A stretch of 64,000 bases of DNA, taken from Cryptomeria japonica (Eukaryota; Streptophyta; Pinopsida; Cupressales; Cupressaceae). A model generated the notes under the pieces. The model saw only the letters and a list, made by a program, of their open reading frames with translations. It did no database searches and was not told the DNA's origin. Made by a program: the position numbers and the translations under genes. The stretch lies in the NCBI RefSeq assembly GCF_030272615.1, contig NC_081406.1:187472391-187536390 (forward strand). Reading direction: 5' to 3'. Below, in pieces: positions 11,370 through 23,612 of this stretch (positions are counted from its first letter, which is position 1; each line of letters opens with the position of its first letter).

Positions 11370-12030
11370 GTAGGGACACCTGCAAAAAAATGGTGAAACA
11401 TATACAAAATGCCTCAAAAGGATGTTAGTTCGCAGAATGCATTAATTACATGATATACACCTAACAAATACATTGAAAATGGTTTACAAACTTTGGAGCA
11501 GTTTATACGTATCTCACAGATATGTCTTTGCAATGAGTTCGCAATATGCACCAAATGGATTCGATACAAAAAAAAATGCTTTAGAATCTTTCAAGAAAAT
11601 GTAATTAGCAGGTTCTAATGCAAATATGGAAGCGTAGTCATCGAAAGAAATGACTGCAAATTTGCGTGAGATACAGAAGGCATGGGGGTTGTTGGACAAA
11701 ATGCCTAAAAGAGATGTCATCTCATGGGTTGCAACGATTGCGTGATATGCATTAAATGCAATCTGTTACAAAGGCGTTTAGAAACATTCAAGCAAATATG
11801 ATTGGCAGTTGTAAAGCAGAATTCAACACCTTGCGAATTCAAAAGGCTTTAAAAACGTTCAAGCAAATGCAATTGGCAGGTGTAAAGCCAAATGATACAA
11901 CTTAACCCACATCCTTTATTTGCAGCAATGTAAGCACAAGACATTCTCTATTCAAATGTGCATATCCAAAATGTGAAAACAAAACTTGTCACGTGAAATG
12001 TTTGAACAAATGCCTCAAAAACATGCAACG
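11370..12030 (+). pseudogene. Pentatricopeptide-repeat (PPR, PLS-type) gene relic
   Basis: Several pieces of the plant organellar PPR pattern can be read on the plus strand, all separated by stops and indels. They are QNAPKR-like spacing near 11395 (MPQKDVS), DKMPKRDVISWVATIA at about 11695-11745, KTFKQMQLAGVKPNDTT at about 11850-11900 followed by CSNV, and FEQMPQKHATY at about 12005. The phrase DxMPxRDVxSWxxxIA followed by xxMQxAGVKPNxxT is typical of PLS-class PPR proteins that act in organelle RNA editing. No intact repeat array survives, so this is a dead copy or a deeply decayed retrocopy. Confidence 0.7.
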
Positions 12031-12299
12031 TATAAGAGTGCCTAACATAGACAAAGGATTGTATAAACTTTTAAAGAAAGAGAATAAGTGCAAACAAGAT
12101 TTTTCAAGAAACGTAAACTACAGGTCGTAAATCATTTTTTTAGTTACCTTTGATTCACGTCGGGTTCATTAAATGAAACACATTAAAACAATTAGTCAAG
12201 ATTAGTCATCAACATAAAAACTAAACGCATTTAAAAGCATTATCAAGGAAGATAAGATCAATCAAGAAGCTATGAAATAAACAAAATGAAATGAATACA

Positions 12300-13482
12300 A
12301 AACTTCCCCATGATGTTCCCTTGCGTTAGCTCTTCCTTGTCCTCCTCCTCTCCAAGATCATGCTGCCATGTGGAGTATGCCCTCAGTTGAGCACTAGCAC
12401 AATGGGATGCCAAATGGAGGATGAGAGATGATTGATTATGTCAAGTGTTTGAATGAGGATGCAAATGAGGTATTAGAGGCTAAATAGGAATTCCAACTAG
12501 TGGAAGAACTAAAGCAAAATACAATGGCTTCCTACAAAATATTCAAAAATAATGCATGGTGCATGGATAACTCTTGTGTGTGTCTATCCTCAACAATAAA
12601 GGAATGAGCCCTATTTGTGGAGAAAATGGGCAAATGAAGGGTTGGGATTGAATTGATTGAGGAAGGGTTAGGATTGCTTGAGGAATTGGTGATCCTCAAT
12701 CTACGTGCTCCTCTTCAAGCCAATCACATGTTGATAAGTGTCAACAAGGGAAGGATTGAGAGGAGAGGGAAAAAACATTAAATGCTTGAGGAGAAATCAT
12801 GTTTACCATGGGTGGTTAGGTTAATGGATAAGGCTTTTATCCAAAGGGTAAAACAATGTGCAAGGGTTAAAGGGTTAGATTGGTCAAAAACTTTAAGACT
12901 TGAGGGGACTTGAGGGTTACCATGGATGGTTGGATTAATGGATAACTCTCTAACCAAGGGTCAAAGGTGGGTTAGTTTGGTCAAAGACCCATGTGGGTTA
13001 ACTTGTTGAAGGGAGAAGGCCTTTAAGGTTTTGTAAGAGCCCTAAATGTTTTGAGAAGTGACTCTTTACTAATCCCTTAGTTTAGGAATGTGCAAACACT
13101 TAGAGGGGGATTAGGCTAATAATAGGGGTTTAGACAAGATTAGGAGGAGGGTTTAGTGTGCAACTTGCATTTTCTAGAAATTGCAAGTGGGTGAGGGTTT
13201 TAAAATTTTAAATAAATATTTATTTATTTAAATGTGAGGGATAGGCTTTAAGGGATTTAAATAAATAATGTGAGAGGGGGATTTAATTAAACAAATATGA
13301 TTTATTTATTTAATTAAAAGTTAGAACATAGTTTAATGATTTAAATCAAATAAATTGAATAATTTATTTGATTAATAGGAGAAGAGGGTTAATATGAATT
13401 AATTAATTATTGATCGACGGTTAAATAATCAAATAAATGCTAAGTATTCATTTAATTAAGTGGACAGATTTGGGTGTCTACA
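12300..13482 (-). mobile_element. Long LTR (family Y), minus orientation
   Basis: Read on the minus strand the block starts TGTAGACACCCAAATCTG at 13482 and runs through alternating TTTATTTAATTAA-type tracts, as do the related LTRs at 40.2 and 44.8 kb that start TGTAGACACC. The downstream end is not fixed: I placed it near 12300 by composition and found no target duplication. No coding region is attached, so it is either a solo LTR or a truncated element. Confidence 0.5.
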
Positions 13483-14082
13483 AGATGAATATTTAAAACA
13501 ATTTCAATCAGAAATACTTAAAAGCGATTTTGTATCTTGGATATTCTTTAACAAAGCAATTATTTTATAGAGATATCCTATTACATTCTCATTGACAATA
13601 AATGACATTTAGGTCCACGTTAAAAGTTTGATGGAGACATTATTAAGCTATTTAACTTTTTTATATGATTGCAAGTGTAAGTCTCACTTCTTTTTCTTAG
13701 TGATATTTATGTTCTATTGTTATATAGCTAGTTTAATGGATTCACAAATTCAATAAAATTATATAATTTTAGGTAGAAGATGAACATACAATTTGTTTAT
13801 TTAGAAATTCTTTTATTTAAATTATTCATCTATATTTTTAACTCTTAATGAAATATTATATTTTTTTAAATAAACAATTAACTCACTTAATCAATCACTA
13901 AACATGAATCCAAAACTATGTTCCCTTCCTCATCCAACGCTCTGAATTCTATTTTTCATGAGATCTAATACTTAATATCCTTCATTAAGCACAACTTATT
14001 TATATGAACCTCATAAGAAGGGTTAGCACTAGCTTGCTTGTATAAGATAATACTCATTCTACAAAGCATTTGGTAGGGACAC
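13483..14082. other. No recognisable gene
   Basis: AT-rich sequence without open frames or repeats that I can assign. Confidence 0.5.
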
Positions 14083-14330
14083 ACACATGTATACTCCAAT
14101 ATTGTTTTACACATAGTGGTGAAGAACTTGTGGTCTTGAAAGAGAGGTCACAAGTTCAAATCCCACAAGCAGGAAAGGTATGCACACCTCATTTGTAGTG
14201 AAGTTAGGTAGCTCCTGCAAGGAGTACGAGGTAGTCCCATATTGCTCTAGCCCATCTATAGATCCATATATAGATTGCTGGCATTGTGGACTATAAAAGA
14301 TCCTTTCCTTTCCTTTTTGCGAAGGTCTTG
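14083..14330 (+). mobile_element. tRNA-derived SINE-like element
   Basis: The head contains an A-box-like AGTGGTGAAGAAC at about 14114 and, about 40 bp later, a B-box-like AAGTTCAAATCCC at about 14151, the internal pol III promoter layout of tRNA genes and SINEs. It is followed by a non-coding body and a pyrimidine-rich end (CCTTTCCTTTCCTTTTTG) near 14320. No target duplication was identified, so the ends are approximate. Confidence 0.5.
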
Positions 14331-14339
14331 TTGATGCAT

Positions 14340-16468
14340 TCACCTCCCAAATTTCGAGTCAATTTGAGGATTCTCTCTAAGAGATTATAGATTCACATTA
14401 TTTGAATCATTTTCTCCTCATTGTGTATTTTTTCTTCTAATAATAACTTTAATATCTTCCTTTTATTGTTTTCTTAACAAGTTTATCATAGTATCACCAC
14501 ATATATGTGACTTCATAGACCATCATCTTGATTGCAATTACATTTGTTGGATTGATGGTTAAATGCTCAAAATGTCCTATAAATTATGATCACCTTGAGC
14601 AATGCACATAAATGTTTTATGAACTTTTACAAAAATCTCTTTCACCAACTTTTCTCAATTTGAATGAAGAGTTGAGATACAAAAAAGTTGATCTTGAATA
14701 AGCATCTTATCTCCCTACAAAAATATCATCTTATGAATGATGGTCTAATTATTTAAATTGTATTCTTTAATATACTTTTTTATTTTTCAACATCTTACCT
14801 TCTATGAACTTTATTTAAGTAGTTTATTCTTTCCTTTTTTGCTTTTGCATAAAAATTTCCTTGCATTATTCTTGTTTATAATCTCTAAAAATTAATTATA
14901 CCTTTACCCATTTAGTGTTGTGTTTAGGTGTGATATTATGAAAATGGTGTGGCTGAAAGGCTTTTTTTGTTTCTTATTTAAAAAACAAGCATTTACTGGA
15001 AAGGCTTGTTTAGGTACAACTTAGAATTTTAGGATGATGTAAAGTAAGGAGTTGCTTCCTTTGACAACATTTGTCAAAAAAACATATTTTATGTTGTTTG
15101 AATATGTGAGACATAGACATCATTTTTTTTCATGGGAATATATATACATTTATACTCTTAATTTGATGGATTTAAAATTTTGGCATAATGCCTTCTTGCT
15201 TCTAGATTAATCTAAACATATGTGTCTTCTAGACAAATATGGTGCTTAGTGGAAGAGGAATGCTTTTCTAAAGCCGATTTAAGAATACACTCATGCTTGA
15301 TGTCAGCACCATGCTCTTTGATTCAGTTGTTAAAAAGGAGCAACCCGTTTCACAAAGCATTGCATAAATTTGGTGTGCCAAAAAATAATTTAGTATACAT
15401 GAAATCTTTACATAGGTTATTTTTGGTGATCACACAAATTATGTACTATTTAAGTAATGTAGTAGTTAGTACACCAATGTAATCATAAATCTCGGTAAGT
15501 TTGAGGTTATAAGTTGTGATATATTAGTTCTTGGAGCCTTTGATGTTCTTAAGAACTAAACATTCTATTGGTACCATAAGTTTGTTAACATATCTTGGTT
15601 ATACAAGAAATTTACATTATGATTTAGGAGTTTTTCAAAGGCCATGCAATATTGCGTCACCCAATTATTTTGTTGTGCACTAGTTGTTTATTTGCACAAC
15701 ATGTTTGTTGTTTTGTTTTATATGCAAGTTTTATTTTTACACAAGTGTTCTAGGTGTTCTTATATAAGTGATCTCACAAGATTTATAATCATTTATATGA
15801 GTATTTGATTTCATTATTGACTTTAGAGATTTATGTGCATGTTTTAAGCTTCACACATTTAATACTCCTAAGCAAGAATTGAATATTTGTGCATATGGAT
15901 GTTCACACACACACATTTCATTATATTGATGTGGTAGAAATGAAGTAAGATCCCAACAACCGCAAAAATGTATTATGAAGCTAATAAATGATTGAAAAGT
16001 GGAATTGACTATACCTTGAAAATTATTCCTACCATGGGCCTAGTAATAAGTTTCTATTTTTTGGAAGTCATATCAAATTTTTAGTTATTTCCATATAAAT
16101 CCAAGGGTTGGGTATAAAAATTGGAGGCTAGAGGTTAGAAAGAAAACATAAGAAAATGAGGTAGATATATTATATAAGATGAAATACCAAAATATGTAAT
16201 TTTGTTGATTAAGATTTGATTAAAATGGTTGGCAAGATCAACAAGTTCATAAAAAGAGATTGTCATGATATAGCATGCAATATGAGAAGGATAAGCCATA
16301 AATAGGTGTCAGTATAAGCTAGAGGGATTTGATTTGTAGAGTCTTTCCATATTTTTAATCTCTATTGAATGAGTAGGATTGTATATAATTTAAAAATTAT
16401 AATCGTGTAGTGACTAAATTTTTTGTTTCTATGTTAATGTTAAAAAGTTTTTTTCCTTCCAATTATGT
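14340..16468. other. No recognisable gene
   Basis: About 2.1 kb of AT-rich DNA. A plus-strand frame at 15222-15482 (86 codons) has no motif I recognise. The last bases border the target site of LINE#2. Confidence 0.45.
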
Positions 16469-16498
16469 ACTCTAAGATATTGTTCTGATTAATTAAGC

Positions 16499-16522
16499 AA
16501 AACAGGTTTTCAGGACCCGAAA
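16499..16522 (-). other. LINE#2 3' terminal motif
   Basis: On the minus strand GGTTTCGGGTCCTGAAAACC followed by TGTTTT, then GCTTAATTAATC and the target duplication. The same motif with small differences ends LINE#1 at 11040-11068. In LINEs the 3' end is often what the RT recognises, so a shared end suggests shared enzymes. This is inference from two copies. Confidence 0.6.
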
Positions 16523-17685
16523 CCTTTAACATAGGAGATTAAGATAAGACATCTAAAAGTCTAGAGCATATAAACCACTTACAAAATGACTGGCAAAAAA
16601 ACCAGCAAACCAAAAAGACAACAAAAGATAAAAACAACAAAGAAACTAGGAAAGCACTACACAACTATAGTTTTCAGAAGGTCCTCCGCCTTTTTCACCA
16701 ATTGGTCATAGGTGGCCCCAACAACTTTGAGATCATCTAGGTCCTTGTTAGGTTTCTTTTCTTTCTTTTTGCCTCTGGTTCTAGTTCTGGGTCCTTGAGC
16801 GTCTCCTGTGCCTTCAGTGTCAGGGTCAATATCCAGGGTCTCCTTCTCCTCGTCCAATTTGCTGATGAGAGTATTAGTGTTGCTAGCATAAATCTTCAGG
16901 ATGCTTAAACTCTGTTCTGCAATACTCTTGAGGCAATCCTCAATTTTACTGACTTTACTGGCAGTGCCCGAAATAGTTTGATCCATAGCGTCAGCAAGAA
17001 TTTTCCTTTCCAGCAGGTCTTTCTCTATTTTCTCAAATCTAGGGTTGAAGGAGTCTCTTATGTTTTCAGCTTTTGCAATGCTATTTTTTAGGTCCTCAAT
17101 GTAATCAGCCATAGTCTTCCCTTCCCCAGTTGATAGTTTCCAGAATTTGAATTATGTGGCTGAGCTTTTTGTTGTCATCCACAACTTTCTTGTAACCAGT
17201 TATTAGCCACTCCATAGTGTCCATAAAACCTTGCATACCCTCTGGAGGAGGGTTAGGGGGAGGATCAATCTTACCGGGGATATCCTGTTCCTTTTTTGGA
17301 GTGTCACAAATAGTAGCTGTGTCTTCAACCCTAAGAGCCTCGCTAGTGGTCACCTGCTCTAGGTTCTGTTAAGCTTCCGAAGTCCTTTCCTGCTTATAAG
17401 CCTCCAACTCCTTCACATTCTCCTCCTTCCTCTTATGCTTGTTTCTAGTTTGAGTGTGGACTTTAGTTTTCTTTTTCAGAGAACCCTGAGGTTTCTCCTT
17501 CTCTGAGTCTTCAAAGACCTCCTCCTCCAAGGAAGAGCTAATCTGGAGGATTGTGCCTTTAGGTTTTTTACCCTTTGAGGAAGAAGGTCTTGTTTTCATA
17601 TATTTCCTCTTCTTACCAATTTCAAAATCCGAAACATCCAAGCTCTCCTCTGAATCACTCGATGGGTCACTGTTGGAATCCTCAT

Positions 17686-18649
17686 GGGTGAACTCACAAT
17701 ACTGGTTCCCACTTTTTGACCAACTTTGACACTTATATGAATATTTGAAAAAAACCTTCACTTTCCTACACCTATAACTTTTAAACCGTTAAGAATTTGA
17801 AGATGATATAAACTAGTGATTTTTAACATCTTGTTTGTAGATTCTAAATATTTCTTTTTCAAATTTGTTTGAATAAAATATTATTGATTTTTCCATCTCC
17901 CTCAAAAAGTAATTTTTTACAGCAAACAACAATTTTTAAGAGTGTATCTCGAAACGCATAATTTTTTTTCTATAAATGATAAAAACTTAATTCTTTTTAA
18001 TTTTGGTTTGTAACATCAATACCCAGGGCATGCAGTTGGTTTGATAGTGATATGTTGAATATTTTTTATTTTATTAAGTTTTGAAGTTTGACTAATTATA
18101 ATTTAGATATAGGTGTACGTTTGAACACATAACTTGTTCTATATATATCAAAATTCAATTTTCTTTTTTTTGTTAGAAAGAAAACATCAATACCTAGTGC
18201 ATAGATATTTTTCAGATTTTTTTTGAATTAGTTTACTATTTTTCCCAATGCATTGAACAAAGAAGTTCATGTTCGGTGAAAAACCTACATTCATAAGAAA
18301 TAAAATAAAAATATATTAATGAAATTAAATATATTAAAAGTTATACTATTTGGAAAGCTTATAATAAGGACTAAATAATTTTTTTTAAAAACTTTTAAAT
18401 GAATTAATTTGACCCCCCAAAAGCTAATGTAAAATTGGTTTTTTATCAGCATTTGATAGATGTAAAGGAGACTCTATTGCAAGTATGATTTAGAAGTAGA
18501 GAGGTTCTCTCCAAGATTTAACTCTCTTCAATTAATTACTTAAAATGGGACCTCTTAAAGCTTAAATCATTATATTTTCTAAATATTGTATTATTTCAGC
18601 AAAAATCAAGACGTACCAAAAAGTGGGAACCAGCTTTGTGAGTTCACCC
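17686..18649. mobile_element. Non-autonomous DNA transposon with 33-bp inverted repeats
   Basis: The ends are inverted copies: GGGTGAACTCACAA, two variable bases, then CTGGTTCCCACTTTTTG (17686-17718, and its reverse complement at 18617-18649), 31 of 33 identical. Outside both ends is TCAT (17682-17685 and 18650-18653), a 4-bp target duplication. Removing the 964-bp insert plus one TCAT leaves the acidic linker of LINE#2 ORF3 in one frame, so the boundaries are right. The interior is AT-rich and non-coding, with a diverged internal repeat (ACATCAATACC at about 18013 and 18184). A 4-bp duplication does not fit the common plant superfamilies hAT, Mutator, CACTA or Harbinger, so the superfamily is open. 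Confidence 0.8.
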
Positions 18650-19161
18650 TCATCCACTGAAAAGACAGAGTCAGACCCATCCTCCTCAGACTCAATAGAG
18701 GGCTGTGGGCGAGCTATTTGATTGGCCTTGAGATGGTCATAAATAAGGACCATTAAGCCTTGATGCATGGCAGTGTGCCCCATAGGGTTCTCTTTGTAGG
18801 CCTTAATAGTGGCATTCATTGAGCATAACAGAAAATAGGAAAATTAACCTTCTCATCATGCCTAAAATGATTCAACAAAACAAAATGGTAGCCGTATACT
18901 TTAGTAAACCTACCATCCAATGTAATGTAGCGCATTAAAACAAAGAGGACCTCCCGCCATGGTTTAACAAAAGCCCTAGGGGGATAGTAAGTTTTACTTA
19001 GCTTCACTAGGCATTTTTTCTCCTTTTCGGTTTCATGATATCTGTCAATGGCCTCCTTACTGACTTTTCTTTTTCTATAGAAGTTGCATCCTTCCCTTCT
19101 GAGACCCGTGGCTTGGGCAATAAGGTCTTCATCAATTACAACAGACTGGTCTCCCATTTTT

Positions 19162-19541
19162 TGTTGATATGTGGCGACTGATCAGCAAAGTACTGTACAC
19201 TCAACACGTATCCTCGTCGGGGTCCCATTTTTTTGGGATGTTTTTTGTTGATGAAAATCGACATTGTAATAAAACCCTAAAAAGGCTGACTTTGTTTGTT
19301 GCCCTAAAAATGCATGTTATAAGCGGTTGGGATGTTTAAAGCATTGTAAGGTTGATGTACTATTTGTGCTGGGTAATAAGAAAGATTGGACGGCTGTGTA
19401 TGGTGGACATAACCCATTCTGGGTGAACCACGTTAAATCTCTGTGTTATCTGTGTCCTATTTTATTTCTTTATCTTTTGCATTTAAATCTGCATATAATT
19501 GTTAGTTCATATTTGCTTCGGATATGCTTGAAACCCTAACA
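19162..19541 (+). repeat. Copia#1 5' LTR (380 bp)
   Basis: It begins TGTTGATATG directly after the TTTTT target duplication and ends CCCTAACA, followed two bases later by the primer site. Only its last 214 bp (from 19328) are matched in the 3' LTR. TGGGATGTTT occurs at about 19234 and again at 19328 inside it. Confidence 0.8.
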
Positions 19542-19543
19542 AT

Positions 19544-19555
19544 TGGTATCAGAGC
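19544..19555 (+). other. Copia#1 primer binding site (initiator Met tRNA)
   Basis: TGGTATCAGAGC, the exact complement of the plant initiator-Met tRNA 3' end, two bases after the LTR. It is the start point for minus-strand DNA synthesis. Confidence 0.95.
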
Positions 19556-19601
19556 GAGGTTTTCTGTAAATTCGCAGGACTTTCAAATTTGAGTGGGAGC
19601 A

Positions 19602-22600
19602 ATGGAGGATTCCAAATTCAAGGTCAAAAAGTTTAAAGGCCAGAATTATCAGTTATGGAAAATGCAGATGGAGGATTACTTGTATCAAAAGGATTTGTGG
19701 CGACCATTGGAAGGAAAGGCAAAGAAAGCGACCACAATGTCAGATGAAGAGTGAGACATTTTAGATAGAAAGGCACTGGGATCCATTCGATTGTGCCTTG
19801 CACCGTCTGTAGCTTTCAATATAATAGAAGCACAAATGACTGTAGATTTGATGGCGACATTGGCTAAGTTGTATGAGAAACCCTTGACTTTGAATAAGGT
19901 ATTTCTTATGAAGCGTTTGTTTAATTTGAAAATCAGTGAGGGAGGATCTGTAGCGGATCACTTAAATGAATTTAATACTATTACCATTCAATTGTCTTCG
20001 GTAAAAATTACTTTTGCAGAAGAGGTTAGGGCTCTCTTGATTTTATGTTCTTTGCTAGAAAGCTGGAATAGCTTGGTTATGGCTGTAAGTAACTCTGTCT
20101 CTGGTAAAAATACTTTGGTATTTGATGATATTGTTGGTGTTATCCTAAGCGAGGAAATGCGAAGGAAAAGCACAGGTGAGACTCCAATATCATCAAGTAG
20201 TGTTTTGAATATGGAGAGCAGAGGAAGATCAAAGGAAAGAGGAAAAGGCCCCTGGAATGAGAAGTCATGAGGGAAGTCAAACAAAGGACGCTCTCAATCT
20301 AGAGGAAAGAAAGATTGTTGGTACTATGGAAAGCCTGGTCATCTAAAAAAAGACTGTTGGTCTCGAAAAAATAAAGGAGACAAAAATGAAAATGATAGTA
20401 AGGAAGCTAATATTGCAAGTAATACTTTACAAGATGCTTCAATCTTATGTTTGGATAACGTTAATGATTCCTGGGTAATAGATTCTGGGACTTCATTTCA
20501 TGCTACACCCCATAGAAAATATTTTCTAGATTATGTTCAAGGTGATTTTGGACAGGTATATTTGGGTGATGATGAGCCCTGTCAAATTGTTAGAAAAGGA
20601 AAGATAAAGATTAAGTTGCAGAATGGAAATGACTGGTTTCTGCAGGAGGTAAGACATGTTCCTAACTTAAGAAGAAATTTAATTTCTGCAGGGCAACTAG
20701 GTAGTGAAGGTTGCATAGTTACCTTCTCAGACAGTATATGGAAGGTCACTGAAGGATCATTAGTAGTAGCTAAAGGTGCGAAGGTAGGCACATTATATCT
20801 ATGTGTTGGTAACACTTACTCTACCTTAGCTGCTACAGATAAAGTTACTGCAGGGACATCAACAAGAGATGTTGCAAGAACAGATTCGATAATGTGGCAC
20901 CATAGGCTTGGGCACATGAGTGAGAAAGGGATGAAAATCCTTCATTCCAAAAATCTATTGCCAAGACTAAAGAAGATTGATTTAGAGTTATGTGAAAACT
21001 GTGTTTATGGCAAACAAAAAAGAGTCAGATTTCTCAAGGTTGGGAAAGAGAAGAAGAGTGAGAAGTTAGAGCTTGTGCATTCAGATGTATGAGGACCGAC
21101 TCAGGTATCATCTCTTGGTGGCTCTTGTTATTATGTTATTTTTATTGATGACTCAACAAAAAAAACATAGGTATATTTCCTAAAACAAAAATCAGATGTT
21201 TTTGAAACTTTTAAGAAATGGAAAGCTTTGGTTGAGAATGAGACAGGAAAAAAGTTGAAGTGTCTCAGATCGGATAATGGAGGTGAGTATTGGAAAAAAA
21301 CATTTGAAGATTACTGCTCCTTAAATGGGATTTGAAAGCAAAAGACAGTTCTAGGAACTCCATAGGAAAATGGTGTGTCAGAGAGAATGAATAGGACTAT
21401 CATGGAATGCGCGAGGAGCATGAGATTGCATGTTGGATTGCCCTTACATTTTTGGGCAGATGCTGTACATACTGCTGTCTATTTGATAAATAGAGGACCT
21501 TCAACTCCTTTGGATGGTGGTATTCCAGAGGAGGCATGGATTGGTAAAAAGGTAAATTATTCTTTTCTGAAAACCTTTGGTTGTGAAGTTTTTGTCCACG
21601 TTGATAAAGAAAACAGAACCAAGCTTGATGCTAAATCTCAGAAATGTACCTTCATTAGATATGTGATAGATAAATATGGCTATCAGTTATGGGATTTTGA
21701 AAATAAGAAAATAATTAGAAGTAGAGATGTTATATTCAATGAGAAGGTTATGTATAAATAATAGATGCAGGAAAAGAAGCATGAACATGACAAGCAAGAA
21801 TATGTGGTGTTGGATGAGATTTCTGAAAATGAAATGCCACACGTACCTGATTCTCAGCAACAACAAAATGTCCCACAAACTCCTGCAAGTGTTAGATGTT
21901 GTACAAGGTCAAGTAGACCCCCTGAAATATTTTCTTCTTCTTTGTATTCTATATTATTAACTGATTCTGGTGAACCAGAAGAATATGAAGAAGCAATGCA
22001 GGTGGATGCCAATCAACAGTGGGAGCTAGGCATGAAAGATGAGATGGACTCCTTGATGAAAAATAAGACTTGGAACTTAGTCCCTTTACCTGCAGAAAAA
22101 AGAGCCTTGCCTAACAAATGGGTTTATTGGCCGAAGGAGGAGGAAGAAGGTCAGAAAAGATATAAGGCCAGACTTGTGATAAAAGGTTTTGCACAGAAAA
22201 AGGGTATAGATTATGATGAAATATTTTCTCCAGTTGTAAAAATGACTTCAATTATAATTGTACTTAGTCTTGTGGCTGCAAATAATTTACATCTTGAACA
22301 ATTAGATGTCAAAACAACTTTTCTCCATGGAGATTTGGAGGAGGAAATTTACATGTTGCAACCACAGGGATATGAGGTCAAAGGTAAGGAGAACTTGGTG
22401 TGCAGGTTGAAGAAAAGTTTGTATGGCCGAAAGCAAGCACCCCGACAATGGTATTTAAAATTTGATAGTTTCATGGCTAAACATGGTTATCATAGATGTC
22501 ATTCTGATCATTGTGTATATTTTAAGAGATTGGATAATGACAATTATATTATCCTGTTGCTTTATGTTGATGACATGCTTGTTGTTGGGTCTAACATGCA

Positions 22601-23480
22601 ACATATAAATGATCTTAAACAAAATTTAGCCAGGTCATTTTCTATGAAGGATTTGGGTACAACTAAGCAAATTCTTGGTATGAGGATTACATGGGATAGG
22701 AAAAATAGAAACTTGAATTTGTTCCAAAGCGAGTATATAAAGAAGGTGTTGAAAAGATATAACATGCAGGATGCAAAAGCAGTTAGTACACCTTTGGCTA
22801 GTCATTTCAAATTGACTAAGGAGATGTGCGCAAAGGCACAGGAAGAGGTAAATAAAATGTCTAACATCCCGTATTCATCAGTTGTTGGCAATCTGATGTA
22901 TGCAATGGTATGCACAAGGCCAGATATTGCAAATGCAGTGGGAGTTGTGAGCAGGTTTATGAGTAATCCGGGTATGGAACATTGGAATGCTGTGAAATGG
23001 ATTCTTCAGTATTTGAAAGGAACTACTACGAAGGCATTATGTTTCAAAGGATCTAATGCTGCTCTGAGCGGATTTGTTGACTCTGATCTGGCAGGTGATA
23101 TTGGTTCATGGAGGAGTACTGCGGGGTATGTTTTTACTATAGGGGGAACTACAGTTAGTTGGATTTCTAGGTTGCAAAAGGTTGTTTCACTTTCAACCAC
23201 TGAAGCTGAGTATGTTGCTGCTACAGAAGCCAGCAAGGAGATGATTTGGTTACAATGTTTTCTGGAGGAATTGGGTCAGACATAGGAGGATCGCCCATTG
23301 TATATCGATAGCCAGAGTGCCATTCATCTTGCAAAGAACTCTACTTTTCAGTCAAGGACAAAGCACATTCAACTCAGGTACCACTTCATCCAGACTGTTT
23401 TGGAGGAGGGTCAATTATGGCTTGAGAAGATTCACACAAGTGAGAATCACCCGATATGTTCACGAAGGCAGTGCCATAGG
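19602..23480 (+). pseudogene. Copia#1 Gag-Pol polyprotein, interrupted by stops
   Basis: From ATG 19602 (MEDSKFKVKKFKGQNYQLWK) the parts run as follows. Gag with a UBN2-like body reaches to about 20270. The zinc knuckle CWYYGKPGHLKKDC at about 20314 has its second Cys replaced by Tyr. Protease WVIDSGTS is at 20475. The integrase HHCC region (WHHRLGH, CENCVYGKQ) lies near 20890-21020 and its core has LRSDNGGEY near 21270. RT with IILLLYVDDML is near 22550 and RNase H with LSTTEAEYVAATEASKEMIWL near 23190. Stops at 19752, 20268, 21090, 21168, 21333, 21363, 21759 and 23283 break it, but the frame is otherwise well kept and 506 codons (21765-23285) are open. Most stops are explained by C-to-T or G-to-A changes at Trp, Arg or Gln codons. 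Confidence 0.92.
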
Positions 23481-23612
23481 AGAAGTTGATTTCTTCATCA
23501 GTTTCTGTTGGTCTTCTTGATTGATAATTGTGGAATTTATACCAGTCAAGTCCAAGTGTTTTATCTAGTGGATGCTGCAAGTACAGTGGTGTTGTCTAGT
23601 ATCAGTGGTGGC

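Noticed and set aside
17686-18649. AT-rich gap in ORF3 read as a spliced intron
   Set aside because: GTACGT and several AG positions make an intron look possible, but the ends are 33-bp inverted repeats with TCAT duplications, and removing exactly that unit restores the frame. A transposon explains it better.
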